DNA of 64,000 nucleotides from CAIXQW01 sp046049675. GTDB taxonomy: Bacteria; Bacteroidota; Bacteroidia; Chitinophagales; Chitinophagaceae. Below are positions 8,506-17,678 of the stretch, in pieces. Below the pieces are notes generated by a model. It saw nothing but the letters and a program-made list of their open reading frames with translations. It was not told where the DNA came from and searched no databases. The DNA lies in NCBI GenBank assembly GCA_046049675.1, contig JBJORA010000004.1, positions 14,713-78,712 on the forward strand. The letters run 5' to 3'. The translations under genes were made by a program, and so were the position numbers. Numbering within the stretch: position 1 is the first letter of the stretch; each line of letters opens with the position of its first letter.

Positions 8506-11500
8506 ATGAAGAAAAAAACCAGCAGCAACGGCCTAGTGTTTAACAGACACTTTACGGTAGAGGGAACTAGTGTCTATGACCAGTTTGAGTACGATTACCG
8601 AACGTCGGTGATTAAAAACCCAAATGGTAGTATTGTATTTGAACTAAAAGATATTGAAGTTCCAAAGCATTGGAGTCAGATTGCAACCGATATACTTGCA
8701 CAAAAATATTTCCGTAAGGCTGGTGTGCCACAAGCTGATGGTACGCTGGGTAGAGAAACAAGTGTAAAACAAGTGGCTCATCGTATGGCGCATTGCTGGC
8801 GCAAGTGGGCAGAGGAGTACAACTACTTTGCTGACGATGCTAGTGCACAAATTTTTTACGAAGAATTAGTTTATTCAATACTAAATCAAAGCTGTGTGCC
8901 TAATAGTCCGCAGTGGTTTAATACTGGCTTACACAGTAGCTATGGTATTACAGGTTCGCCGCAAGGTCACTATTTTGTAAATCCAAAAACTGGTGAATTA
9001 GAAAAGAGTCAAAATGCATACGAGCGTCCGCAACCACATGCTTGTTTTATACTTAGCGTAAACGACGATTTAGTAAATGATGGTGGCATTATGGACTTAT
9101 GGGTTCGTGAGGCGCGCATCTTTAAGTATGGTAGTGGTGTTGGTACCAACTACAGTAATATCCGTGGCGAAGGCGAAAAGCTAAGTGGTGGTGGTACAAG
9201 TAGTGGTTTGATGAGCTTCTTAAAAATTGGTGACCGTGCTGCTGGTGCAATTAAGAGTGGCGGTACTACACGTCGTGCTGCTAAAATGGTGTGCCTTGAT
9301 ATGGACCACCCAGAAATTTTAGATTTCGTTAATTGGAAAGTAGAAGAAGAGAAGAAAGTAAAAGCATTAATTGATGCTGGTTATGCTAGCGACTACGAAG
9401 GTGAAGCTTACCGTACTGTAAGCGGACAAAATAGCAATAACAGTGTGCGTGTGCCAAATAGTTTCTTTAAGAAATTAGACGCAGGCGAACCATGGGAATT
9501 GAAAGCGCGTACAGATGGCAGCACCATGAAAACGGTTGATAGCCAAAAACTATGGGACGATATAGCTTATGCCGCTTGGAGTTGTGCAGACCCTGGTTTG
9601 CAATACGATACAACGATTAACGAATGGCATACTTGCCCTGAGGGCGGTCCGATTCGTGCAAGTAATCCTTGTAGCGAGTATATGTTCTTAGACAATACTG
9701 CTTGTAATCTTGCGAGTGTAAACTTGCGTCGTTTTTATAACGATGATACCAATGTATTTGATGTAACTGGTTACGAATATATCTGCCGCTTGTGGACAGT
9801 AGTTTTGGAAACAAGTGTATTAATGGCACAGTTCCCAAGTAAAGAAGTTGCACAATTGAGCTACGATTATCGTACACTCGGTTTAGGCTTTGCTAACTTA
9901 GGAAGTTTATTGATGGTACGTGGCATTGCTTACGATAGCGAAGAGGCTCGTGCAATTGGTGGTGCGCTTACTGCAATCATGACTGGTGTGTGTTATAGCA
10001 CTAGTGCAGAGATGGCGAAACACCTTGGTACATTTGCCCGTTACGAAGAAAATAAGCACCACATGTTACGTGTAATGCGCAACCACCGCGCTGCTGCGTA
10101 CGACGCACAAGAAGCTTACGAAGGCTTAGAAATAAAACCAACAGGTATTAATGCAAAGTATTGTCCAGAAGATTTATTGGCTGCTGCAACACGAGCGTGG
10201 GATACAGCGGTGCAACTTGGTGAGCAATACGGTTATCGCAATGCGCAAACAACTGTAATTGCACCAACAGGTACAATTGGTTTAGTAATGGATTGCGACA
10301 CAACTGGTGTTGAACCAGATTTTGCGCTAGTGAAATTTAAGAAGCTAAGTGGTGGTGGATACTTTAAAATTATCAATCAGAGTATACCAACAGCCTTGCG
10401 CAACTTAGGTTATAAGCCAACAGAAATTGAAGAGATAGTACAATACGCAAAAGGTAGTGGCAACTTCAAGAATTCCCCTTTCATCAACCACGATACACTA
10501 AAAGCAAAAGGCTTTAGCGAAGATGATCTTGCTGTATTAGATAAGGCTGTTGAAAGTAGCTTTGAAATTGGCTTTGTATTCAACATGTTTACATTGGGCG
10601 AGGCTTGTATGCAGCGTTTAGGTTTTATGCCAGAGCAGTACAACAATTTTGACTTTGTATTATTAGAAGCACTTGGTTATACCGACGACGAAATAGAAGC
10701 AGCAAACGACTACGTATGTGGTACAATGATGCTAGAAGGTGCTCCTCATTTGAAAGACGAACATCTATCTGTATTTGATTGCGCAAATAAATGTGGCAAG
10801 AAAGGTGAGCGCTATATTCATGCACACGGCCACATCAAAATGATGGCTGCTTGTCAACCATTCTTGAGCGGTGCTATTAGTAAAACCATCAACTTGCCAC
10901 ATGAAGCAAGCGTTGAAGAAATTAAAGATTGCTATTACTTAAGCTGGCAGCTTGGTATTAAAGCAAATGCTCTTTACCGCGATGGTAGTAAGTTGAGTCA
11001 ACCACTTAGCAATAAGAGTGATAAGAAGGCAAAGAAAACAGAAGTTGAAGCAACTGAAGTTGAGGTAAGCAATGTACAAGTTACGGCTGATGCACCTGTG
11101 CATTTAAGTCTTGGTGAAACAAGTGTAGAAGATTTACTTGTAGAGCTAAGCAAGCGCATGGAAGCAAGTACAGATACTAAACTTAAGCGTGAACTAAGTC
11201 GTATTGTAGAGCGCAAGCAATTGCCAGCGAAACGTCGTGGTTATACGATTAAGAGTAAAGTTGGCGGACAAGCAGTGTTCTTACGTACAGGCGAGTACAG
11301 CGATGGTACTTTAGGTGAAATCTTTATTGATATGGCCAAAGAAGGTGCTACAATGCGTAGTTTGCTTAACTGCTTTGCCATTGCTGTAAGTATTGGCTTG
11401 CAATATGGTGTGCCATTAGAAGAGTTTGTAGACAAATTTATCTTTACTCGTTTTGAACCAGCGGGTATGGTAAGTCACCCTAATATTAAAAATGCGACAA

Positions 11501-11880
11501 GTATAGTAGACTATATCTTTAGAGCTTTAGGCTACGAGTATTTACATCGTACAGATTTAGTGCACGTTGTAGGCGAGAGTATAGAAGATACTTACAATGC
11601 GCCAGAAATAGGCACAGAAAGCCATGCACGTGTGACAGCAATGGCGGCAGCGCCAGCAGGTATGCGTCCAATTGCAGTAGCTACAAGCGCTAGTACAGCA
11701 ACTGTTGCAAGCACAAGTACAGAAAGCAATGCAAAGAGCAATGCCAATGCAGTTGAACTAAAGAAGCTGATGGGTACTAGTGCAGATGCGCCTAGCTGTC
11801 GTAGTTGTGGCAATATCACGATGCGCAATGGTACATGTTATATGTGTCCGAATTGTGGTTCTACAACAGGATGTAGCTAG
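8506..11880 (+). CDS. nrdJ: Vitamin B12-dependent (class II) ribonucleotide reductase
   Basis: This enzyme reduces ribonucleotides to deoxyribonucleotides using an adenosylcobalamin-derived thiyl radical, with no oxygen requirement. The 1124 residues carry the ten-stranded barrel with the finger-loop triad N387-C389-E391 (SNPCSEYMF), the redox cysteines C180 (HACFILSVNDD) and C400 (NTACNLASVNL), and the phosphate/active-site segment APTGTIGLVMDCDTTG. A linker near 830-880 leads to the TSCPD-type domain (RRGYTIKSKVGGQAVFLRTG, TRFEPAG). A Cys-rich tail (PSCRSCGN...MCPNCGSTTGCS) passes electrons from thioredoxin or glutaredoxin. ATG at 8506 gives a start typical of the family. It stands alone with its own terminator. 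Confidence 0.96.
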   Translation: MKKKTSSNGLVFNRHFTVEGTSVYDQFEYDYRTSVIKNPNGSIVFELKDIEVPKHWSQIATDILAQKYFRKAGVPQADGTLGRETSVKQVAHRMAHCWRKWAEEYNYFADDASAQIFYEELVYSILNQSCVPNSPQWFNTGLHSSYGITGSPQGHYFVNPKTGELEKSQNAYERPQPHACFILSVNDDLVNDGGIMDLWVREARIFKYGSGVGTNYSNIRGEGEKLSGGGTSSGLMSFLKIGDRAAGAIKSGGTTRRAAKMVCLDMDHPEILDFVNWKVEEEKKVKALIDAGYASDYEGEAYRTVSGQNSNNSVRVPNSFFKKLDAGEPWELKARTDGSTMKTVDSQKLWDDIAYAAWSCADPGLQYDTTINEWHTCPEGGPIRASNPCSEYMFLDNTACNLASVNLRRFYNDDTNVFDVTGYEYICRLWTVVLETSVLMAQFPSKEVAQLSYDYRTLGLGFANLGSLLMVRGIAYDSEEARAIGGALTAIMTGVCYSTSAEMAKHLGTFARYEENKHHMLRVMRNHRAAAYDAQEAYEGLEIKPTGINAKYCPEDLLAAATRAWDTAVQLGEQYGYRNAQTTVIAPTGTIGLVMDCDTTGVEPDFALVKFKKLSGGGYFKIINQSIPTALRNLGYKPTEIEEIVQYAKGSGNFKNSPFINHDTLKAKGFSEDDLAVLDKAVESSFEIGFVFNMFTLGEACMQRLGFMPEQYNNFDFVLLEALGYTDDEIEAANDYVCGTMMLEGAPHLKDEHLSVFDCANKCGKKGERYIHAHGHIKMMAACQPFLSGAISKTINLPHEASVEEIKDCYYLSWQLGIKANALYRDGSKLSQPLSNKSDKKAKKTEVEATEVEVSNVQVTADAPVHLSLGETSVEDLLVELSKRMEASTDTKLKRELSRIVERKQLPAKRRGYTIKSKVGGQAVFLRTGEYSDGTLGEIFIDMAKEGATMRSLLNCFAIAVSIGLQYGVPLEEFVDKFIFTRFEPAGMVSHPNIKNATSIVDYIFRALGYEYLHRTDLVHVVGESIEDTYNAPEIGTESHARVTAMAAAPAGMRPIAVATSASTATVASTSTESNAKSNANAVELKKLMGTSADAPSCRSCGNITMRNGTCYMCPNCGSTTGCS

Positions 11881-11902
11881 ATACTAATTAGTACAAATTT
11901 TG

Positions 11903-11936
11903 AAGGGCAAGTCTTAATAAGGCTTGCCCTTTTTTA
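11903..11936 (+). terminator. Rho-independent terminator after nrdJ
   Basis: AAGGGCAAG (11903-11911) pairs with CTTGCCCTT (11923-11931), giving a 9-bp stem and 11-base loop followed by a T tract. It starts 22 bases after the nrdJ stop. Confidence 0.9.
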
Positions 11937-11962
11937 TACAAAAATGTTTTACATGAAGTGCT

Positions 11963-11970
11963 TACTTTTA
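11963..11970 (+). promoter_or_regulatory. Possible -7 box, four bases before the porin start
   Basis: TACTTTTA (consensus TAnnTTTG with G to A) ends four bases before the ATG at 11975. No clear -33 TTTG is seen. If used, the transcript would be almost leaderless. Confidence 0.35.
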
Positions 11971-11974
11971 CAGC

Positions 11975-13036
11975 ATGCTACGATTAATTGGCACATCTAC
12001 GTTACTTGTATTTTTTACGTGCTTTGTATTTGCTCAAACTAGTATTGCGCCGCATTTAAGCGTGGCTGCTTATGCAGATGTTTACTTGAGTAAGGACTTC
12101 GATAAAAATAGTGCTAATGAGAAAAGTGCGTGGCTCTATAACCATAAGCGCAATAACGAAGTAAGTGTAAATCTAGCTTATGCTAAGTTGATATATAACG
12201 ATAGTATGGTGCGTGGCAATTTAGCAGCTATGCTTGGTAACTATGCACAATACAATCTTGCTAGCGAACCAACTTGGGCACAATTTGTATACGAAGCCAA
12301 TATTGGCGTGCGTCTTAGTAAGCAGCGCAAAATTTGGCTAGAGGCTGGCATTTTCCCTTCGCATATTGGTTTTGAAAGTGCCATCAGCGCAGACTGCTAT
12401 ACCTTAACGAGGAGTATTGTTGCAGAAAACTCGCCTTACTACGAAGCTGGTGCAAAATTGAGTTATACGAGTAACAACGATAAACTAAATGCTAGTGTAC
12501 TTTACCTCAATGGGTGGCAGCGCATTGCACGATTTACTGCAACAACGCAACCATGTTTTGGTATGCAATTCAATTATAAATTAAGCCCTAGCCTAACTGT
12601 GAACTACAGTAACTTTTTTGGCAATACCTATCCAGATAGCATAAAAGCGTTTAGAACATACCATAATGTATTTGTACAAAAAGATATCGCAAATAAATGG
12701 GGCATTATTGCTGGTGTAGACATTGGTAGCGACAAGAATGCCGCTGGCGTTGCTGGTATTATGAACTCGGTTACTTTAATGGGTAGGTATTATGTAAGAA
12801 AGAACTTGGCTATTGCAGTGCGCGGTGAGCGGTATGACGATGCAAAACAGATATTTATTGCTACACCTGCTGCAGCATTTAAAGTAGTTGGCATAAGTAG
12901 CAATGCTGATTATGCTATTAACAGCAGGACTTTGTTTAGAATTGAAGCAAAGTATTTTACGGGATTGATTGGCAATTTTTCGAGCGGCGCTGCAACAAAT
13001 TTTTCTGCTACAACAGCTATTAGCGTAAAGTTGTAA
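11975..13036 (+). CDS. Outer-membrane beta-barrel, porin-like (OmpL/BBP2 type)
   Basis: A cleaved signal peptide (about 1-21, ending VFAQ) leads into a 330-residue strand-rich barrel with alternating patterns, ISPHL-like N-terminal strand (ISLSV type, here IAPHLSVAAYADVYLSKDF) and repeated amphipathic strands such as KIWLEAGIFPSHIGFES. That last segment, with YEAGAKLSY and FGMQFNYKL, resembles the putative beta-barrel porin-2 family (PF07642-like). The substrate is unknown. It is monocistronic, 94 bases after nrdJ and 113 bases before the AraC-like gene. The family name is from general resemblance, so moderate. Confidence 0.65.
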   Translation: MLRLIGTSTLLVFFTCFVFAQTSIAPHLSVAAYADVYLSKDFDKNSANEKSAWLYNHKRNNEVSVNLAYAKLIYNDSMVRGNLAAMLGNYAQYNLASEPTWAQFVYEANIGVRLSKQRKIWLEAGIFPSHIGFESAISADCYTLTRSIVAENSPYYEAGAKLSYTSNNDKLNASVLYLNGWQRIARFTATTQPCFGMQFNYKLSPSLTVNYSNFFGNTYPDSIKAFRTYHNVFVQKDIANKWGIIAGVDIGSDKNAAGVAGIMNSVTLMGRYYVRKNLAIAVRGERYDDAKQIFIATPAAAFKVVGISSNADYAINSRTLFRIEAKYFTGLIGNFSSGAATNFSATTAISVKL

Positions 13037-13149
13037 TTATCGCAAGATGATGGCATCTAACGCCTATCATAGGTAAAAGATAACATATGCATATAGATAG
13101 TTGTAATATGTAAAATACCTTTACATCGCGTGAATGACGGTGTTTTGGT

Positions 13150-13983
13150 GTGGTAAATAATAATACAATACAATCTGTAGTAAGCTATGTGAAAAGCTGT
13201 GGAGGCGATGCAAAATTATCGTACAGCAATAGTTTTGCCATCGTTAAGTATCACGCGGCAGAAGCAGCTATACAACTACCCCATCGTAGGCAATTTTATA
13301 CAATAGCCTTGTACGCGCTACAACACGGAGATGCTACTAGGTATGAACTTACTGTACTAAGTCCAGGAATTATTTACAGTAGGTATTATAACAATCTGCA
13401 ACAAAGCTTTGAGATACTGTTCGACAAAACAGTATTGCAAGAAACTGTAGCTCGCTTTACTGAGTTGTTTAGCTTGTTTCATATTTTACAACCAAGCAGC
13501 TTGGTATTAAGCGAAGAGCAGTATCGTATGCTATACAACAACGTAACGCAAATAGATGAAGCTTTTGACATCAGCAAGAACGACAAGCCACAATTGGCTG
13601 TTTATGAATTGCTGTGCTTTATGGAACGCTGTCAAAATATATTGCCAGCAAATCTTGGAGCAAGTGCAAGCGACAATTCTGTGTACGAAAAGTTTATTTC
13701 CTTGCTTGATAAGTTTTATGTAGATGAGCACTATACTGATGCATATGCACAATGGCTTGGTATAGATAAAGCAAGACTTTATGAGATTTGCCTATCAGTA
13801 ACCCAAGTTTTGGCGCAAGAAAAAATTAACCAACGTATTTGTGCCGAAGCGGATATTGCTCTGCCACATATCAATTTTAGCTGCAGTCAAATGAGTACAA
13901 TTTTGGGCTATCAAAATGCTGATACCTTTAAGCAATTGTATGAGCAATATGGCAAAAAATCTATCCTTGAAAAACTTGCTTAA
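13150..13983 (+). CDS. AraC-like regulator, degenerate
   Basis: The 277-residue protein has an N-terminal half like the cupin of Bacteroidota AraC regulators (RRQFYTIALYALQHGDATRYE, LSPGIIYSR, FEILFDKTVL). The C-terminal half lines up with two helix-turn-helix units (HYTDAYAQWLGIDKARLYEI and INFSCSQMSTILGYQNADTFKQLYEQYGK). The usual GF..S.FS.FK..G..P motif is blurred (GYQNADTFKQLYEQYG), so DNA binding is inferred. Start is GTG at 13150; an upstream ATG is blocked by a stop. No partner operon is evident: the gene stands alone between a porin and a Fur-family gene. Confidence 0.65.
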   Translation: MVNNNTIQSVVSYVKSCGGDAKLSYSNSFAIVKYHAAEAAIQLPHRRQFYTIALYALQHGDATRYELTVLSPGIIYSRYYNNLQQSFEILFDKTVLQETVARFTELFSLFHILQPSSLVLSEEQYRMLYNNVTQIDEAFDISKNDKPQLAVYELLCFMERCQNILPANLGASASDNSVYEKFISLLDKFYVDEHYTDAYAQWLGIDKARLYEICLSVTQVLAQEKINQRICAEADIALPHINFSCSQMSTILGYQNADTFKQLYEQYGKKSILEKLA

Positions 13984-14478
13984 TACCCTTAGCTAAACTG
14001 TTTCAAATTTACTAAATTGCTAAGTACGCCACTACGCAATACGTTGTATTGATTATTCTGCGATGGTGATAAAGCATGCGATAGCGTTTTTCATGATAAG
14101 CTCTATTATTACACAAAATCAAACTAGTAATTCACAAACTGTATTTAACACTTTACAAATTGGTCGCAGTAGATGGCTAGTAATGATGCATCTTTACATA
14201 GCACACGCTAACTTAATGATCTTTAAGTGGTAAAAATGTTTTTACCAAGCACAACCACGCGATAAAAAAATTACAAATGCTAAGCAAAGTTGAACACAAA
14301 CGCAATTTACTTGCAGCTAGAGTATATTCTTGCAGAAAATTTGACACTGGATTACCTAAATATTATGAATTATAATGCGAACTAGTTACTTTTACGATTG
14401 ATTCGGATACAAACACTTGTAGGTTAAACGCTACAAAAAGATACAAATTCTGAAAAGAAACAGTACATAAAATAAACC
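13984..14478. other. Intergenic region upstream of the Fur-family gene
   Basis: 495 bases with no coding frame. It holds two perfect inverted repeats: CAATAC-GTT-GTATTG (14037-14051) and TGGTAAAAA-TG-TTTTTACCA (14228-14247). A near-consensus -7 box (TACTTTTA, 14387-14394) lies about 85 bases before the Fur-family ATG. Confidence 0.5.
14228..14247. promoter_or_regulatory. Perfect 9-bp inverted repeat, candidate operator
   Basis: TGGTAAAAA, two bases, TTTTTACCA. There is no T-tract beyond the arms to make it a terminator, and the near-zero loop suits a dimeric protein site better than an RNA hairpin. It lies 232 bases before the Fur-family gene, which may control itself from here. The half-site differs from the classical Fur box. 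Confidence 0.4.
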
Positions 14479-14889
14479 ATGAATAAAAGTAGAAACACGA
14501 TTGCGAAGACGCAAATCAAAAAGATCTTGGACGAGGCCAACATTGCCTATAGCCGTCAAGAGTTGCAAGACCTCTTAAGCGGTGTATGTGATAGGGTTAC
14601 CGTTTACAGAGTACTAGATCGACTGGAGGCCTCTAATGAAGTCCACCGCGTTGTTACACCTGAAGGTGTAATAAAGTACGCCTCTTGTGTACGCTGCGAC
14701 CATAGCGCTACACAAGTGCATAACCACTATCACTGCTGCTGTTCTATTTGCGGCAAGGTAGAATGCATGTATAACTATGTTGTAACATTACCCGTGGTAG
14801 AACATTGTGAAATTACTTTTGCCAACCTTGCTGTAACCAGTGTGTGTAGTAGTTGCAAAGCAAAAAAAGTGGCAGCGCTATCTTCATAA
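14479..14889 (+). CDS. Fur-family metal-responsive regulator
   Basis: The 136-residue protein has the Fur layout: winged-helix DNA-binding domain (about 5-65, with CDRVTVYRVLDRLEASNEVHRV), then the metal-binding domain with the His cluster HNHYH (81-85) and two CxxC pairs (C88/C91 and C123/C126) that should hold the structural zinc. It is closest to the short Fur/Zur-type repressors of Bacteroidota. Which metal it senses cannot be told. No transporter lies next to it; the following gene is convergent. Confidence 0.85.
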   Translation: MNKSRNTIAKTQIKKILDEANIAYSRQELQDLLSGVCDRVTVYRVLDRLEASNEVHRVVTPEGVIKYASCVRCDHSATQVHNHYHCCCSICGKVECMYNYVVTLPVVEHCEITFANLAVTSVCSSCKAKKVAALSS

Positions 14890-14907
14890 AATATTTTACC
14901 TGAGGAC

Positions 14908-15321
14908 TCACACAGGTAACTTCTCTTTGAGCCTTTGCTCTGTAACAAAATCGCTACCAAAACTAAGTTTCTTTATAACAGGCGCTTTTGGTGGCATAAT
15001 ACGCCAGAAAGGTGCAATGCTTTTAATCGCCTTGCCGTTGCTATAGGCTTCGTATGCTGCTTCTGCAACTACGCGCAACATAATGCCGCTTACCAACGGA
15101 CATGCAGTTTCTACATTATACTGTGCCCCGAGGTCCTTACGCATCTGCAATACTGTGGTACTAGTACCTTTTGGAATACTATTGATGTAATCTAAAACTT
15201 GCAGCCCAGTAGGAATCAAAAAAGGCGTATCGGGTTGTATATCAGCAAATTTCTTTGTCGCCACCTCTATGTGAGGCTCTCTGCCGTCGTATAGCTTCTC
15301 TTGCCATGATTTTCTTGCCAT
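14908..15321 (-). CDS. MGMT-like winged-helix domain protein, no alkyl-acceptor motif
   Basis: The 137-residue protein reads, from about residue 37 on, like the C-terminal domain of O6-alkylguanine-DNA alkyltransferase: VLDYINSIPKGTSTTVLQMRKDLG (helix, IPxG turn, helix), then Ala-rich helices and APFWRIMPP where the alkyltransferase has PCHRV. The catalytic Cys of PCHR is absent, so it cannot be a standard methyltransferase; alkyltransferase-like proteins are a possible parallel. Resemblance is by pattern only and the family is uncertain. It is convergent with the Fur-family gene, 18 bases apart. Confidence 0.6.
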   Translation of the reverse strand: MARKSWQEKLYDGREPHIEVATKKFADIQPDTPFLIPTGLQVLDYINSIPKGTSTTVLQMRKDLGAQYNVETACPLVSGIMLRVVAEAAYEAYSNGKAIKSIAPFWRIMPPKAPVIKKLSFGSDFVTEQRLKEKLPV

Positions 15322-15412
15322 AACTACACAAATATAGCATAATAGCCATTTTTACTGCACTTTTTGCCACTAAAAGCTGTTTTTTACCATCTACAAAATC
15401 TGACGCAAGCAC

Positions 15413-15444
15413 TTGTAAGAGCCAAGTATTTTACCTTACTTTTG
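15413..15444 (+). promoter_or_regulatory. Promoter of the S46 peptidase gene
   Basis: TTG (15413-15415), 21 bases, TACTTTTG (15437-15444). The -7 box ends 23 bases before the ATG at 15468. Confidence 0.6.
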
Positions 15445-15467
15445 GTGCTCTATTATATTACCGCAAA

Positions 15468-17621
15468 ATGATGAAGAAATTTGTATTGTCGCTGGTGCTA
15501 GCTTGTAGCATGCTAGTCAGTAAGGCAGATGAAGGAATGTGGCTACCTTACTTAATAAGCCAAAACATTGATGCCATGCAAAAATTGGGTTGCAAACTCA
15601 CAGCAGCCGATTTGTATGATGTAAACAAGGGTAGCTTGAAAGATGCAATTGTTCACTTTGGCGGATTTTGCACTGGCGAAATTATTAGCAAGCAAGGTTT
15701 AATCTTAACCAACCACCACTGTGGCTACGATGCTATTGCCGGTTTGAGCACAGTAGAGAAAAACTATCTACGCAATGGCTTTGCTGCAACAACCAATGAT
15801 ATGGAATTGCCTTGCCCTGGTTTGTTTGTGCGTTTTCTTGTACGTGTAGAAGATGTAACGGCAAAGATTACAAAGGCAACTAAAAAATTAAAAGGTGAAG
15901 CCAGAGATAAGAAAATGGCTAAACTTATTGAAGAGTGGGAAAAAGCTGAGAAAGCAAATGGCTACGAAATAGTTGTTCGTCCTTTCTACGCAGGCAATAT
16001 GTACCTAATGATGGTATACGAGAAGTTTACAGATATTCGCTTAGTAGCTGCTCCGCCAGAAAACCTAGGTAAGTTTGGTGGCGATACAGACAACTGGATG
16101 TGGCCACGCCATACTTGCGACTTTAGTATGTTTCGCGTATACAGCGATAACAATAATAAGCCAGCAGGCTTCAGCAAAAACAACAGACCATACCAACCTA
16201 AGCATAGTTTGCCTGTAAGCCTACGTGGCGTGCAAGAAAACGACTATGCGATGATCTTTGGTTATCCTGGTCGTACACAACGCTACCTTACAAGCTATGG
16301 CGTAGATTTAGCCATTAACGAAAGCAATCCTGCTATTGTAAAAATTCGTGACAAAGCACTTGGCACTATGCGCGAGTTTATGGACAAGGACGAAGCGCTT
16401 GATTTGAAATATAGTAGCCTATACGCTAACATCGCTAACTACTGGAAGTACTTTATTGGTCAAACAGAGCAACTAAAAGGCTTAAATGTAATTGACACGA
16501 AGCGCAAAGAAGAAGCTGCATTTACACGCTGGGCAGAAGGCAACAAAGACCTTAATGGTTTGTTTGATCGCTACCAATCGGCTTACAACGATTATAAATC
16601 GTACAACAAATACTCAGTGTACTTACGCGAAGCATTAAACTTTGCAGCGATTACAGATGTAGCTGCTCCATTTGTGGCCTTACGCGACCTGTATGCCGCA
16701 CCAAAACCAGATCAAGAGAAAATTGCGCAAATGATTAGCCGCATTAAGAATATGCGCAAAGGTGTACTTGAAGAAGCAGATATTAATGTAGATAAAAAAT
16801 TATTCAGCGCGCTAAACTTGATGACATACCAAGACAATGCGCGTGAGAAATTACCAAGTGTATTTGCTGATCAAATCTTTAAGCGTTTTGGCAGCAACGA
16901 CTGGAGCAAAACATTTAACGACTATGCCGATTATGTATATAGCAATACCAACCTTTGGGACGATGCCAAGTTTGATGCCTTTATGAAAGACATGAGTGCC
17001 GACAAACTAATGACCGACCCAGCGATTGCTTACTATATCAATATTGTAGACCATTACAAAGCTAACTACGAAGCTGGTGTTACAAAGTTTGGCGAGACCA
17101 TGGCAGAACTCAACAAAGCATACCAAGGTGCATTATTGCAAAAGAATGCTGGTAAGCTAATGTACCCAGATGCCAATAGCACAATGCGTATGACGTATGG
17201 TCAAGTAAAAGCAATTGCGCCAAAGGATGCGGTATTTTTTAATTACTATACAACAGCAGAAGGCTTGCTAGAAAAGTACAAAGCTGGCGACAAAGAATTT
17301 GACCTCAACAATAAAACACTAGAACTACTTCGCAACAAAACTTATGGTGATTATGCCGACAGACGTTCTGGCCAATTGATTACTTGCTTTATTACTAACA
17401 ACGATATTACTGGTGGTAATAGTGGAAGCCCTGTAATTGATGGCAACGGCCGTTTAATTGGTTTGGCATTTGATGGCAACTGGGAAGCGATGAGTGGCGA
17501 TATTAGTTTTGATCAAAAATACAAGCGTACCATTTGTGCCGATATCCGCTACGTCATGTGGGTAGTAGACAAAGTACTAGATGGTGGTGCTTTAATGACA
17601 GAAATGAACTTGGTTCGTTAG
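15468..17621 (+). CDS. S46 family dipeptidyl-peptidase, DPP7-like
   Basis: This periplasmic serine exopeptidase removes dipeptides from the N-terminus of peptides, feeding amino-acid use. The 717-residue protein has a signal peptide (about 1-20) and the S46 catalytic set: His in TNHHCGYDA (H84), Asp in RHTCDFSMF (D218), Ser in GGNSGSP (S652). The residue that decides specificity in the family is Gly here (G670 in LAFDGNWEA), as in DPP7, which prefers hydrophobic P1 residues; DPP11 has Arg and prefers Asp/Glu. Length is typical. It is monocistronic with its own promoter and terminator. Confidence 0.95.
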   Translation: MMKKFVLSLVLACSMLVSKADEGMWLPYLISQNIDAMQKLGCKLTAADLYDVNKGSLKDAIVHFGGFCTGEIISKQGLILTNHHCGYDAIAGLSTVEKNYLRNGFAATTNDMELPCPGLFVRFLVRVEDVTAKITKATKKLKGEARDKKMAKLIEEWEKAEKANGYEIVVRPFYAGNMYLMMVYEKFTDIRLVAAPPENLGKFGGDTDNWMWPRHTCDFSMFRVYSDNNNKPAGFSKNNRPYQPKHSLPVSLRGVQENDYAMIFGYPGRTQRYLTSYGVDLAINESNPAIVKIRDKALGTMREFMDKDEALDLKYSSLYANIANYWKYFIGQTEQLKGLNVIDTKRKEEAAFTRWAEGNKDLNGLFDRYQSAYNDYKSYNKYSVYLREALNFAAITDVAAPFVALRDLYAAPKPDQEKIAQMISRIKNMRKGVLEEADINVDKKLFSALNLMTYQDNAREKLPSVFADQIFKRFGSNDWSKTFNDYADYVYSNTNLWDDAKFDAFMKDMSADKLMTDPAIAYYINIVDHYKANYEAGVTKFGETMAELNKAYQGALLQKNAGKLMYPDANSTMRMTYGQVKAIAPKDAVFFNYYTTAEGLLEKYKAGDKEFDLNNKTLELLRNKTYGDYADRRSGQLITCFITNNDITGGNSGSPVIDGNGRLIGLAFDGNWEAMSGDISFDQKYKRTICADIRYVMWVVDKVLDGGALMTEMNLVR

Positions 17622-17646
17622 TACATTAAGTAATACTTGAAAATTG

Positions 17647-17678
17647 AAACGGCAGTGTGAGAGCGCTGCCGTTTTTTT
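17647..17678 (+). terminator. Terminator of the S46 peptidase gene, at the edge of a repeat
   Basis: AAACGGCAG (17647-17655) and CTGCCGTTT (17666-17674) form a 9-bp stem with 10-base loop and T7. The 184-bp duplication next to it begins inside this hairpin (from 17653), so the second copy at 17837 repeats the right arm and T-run but not the full left arm. Confidence 0.85.
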
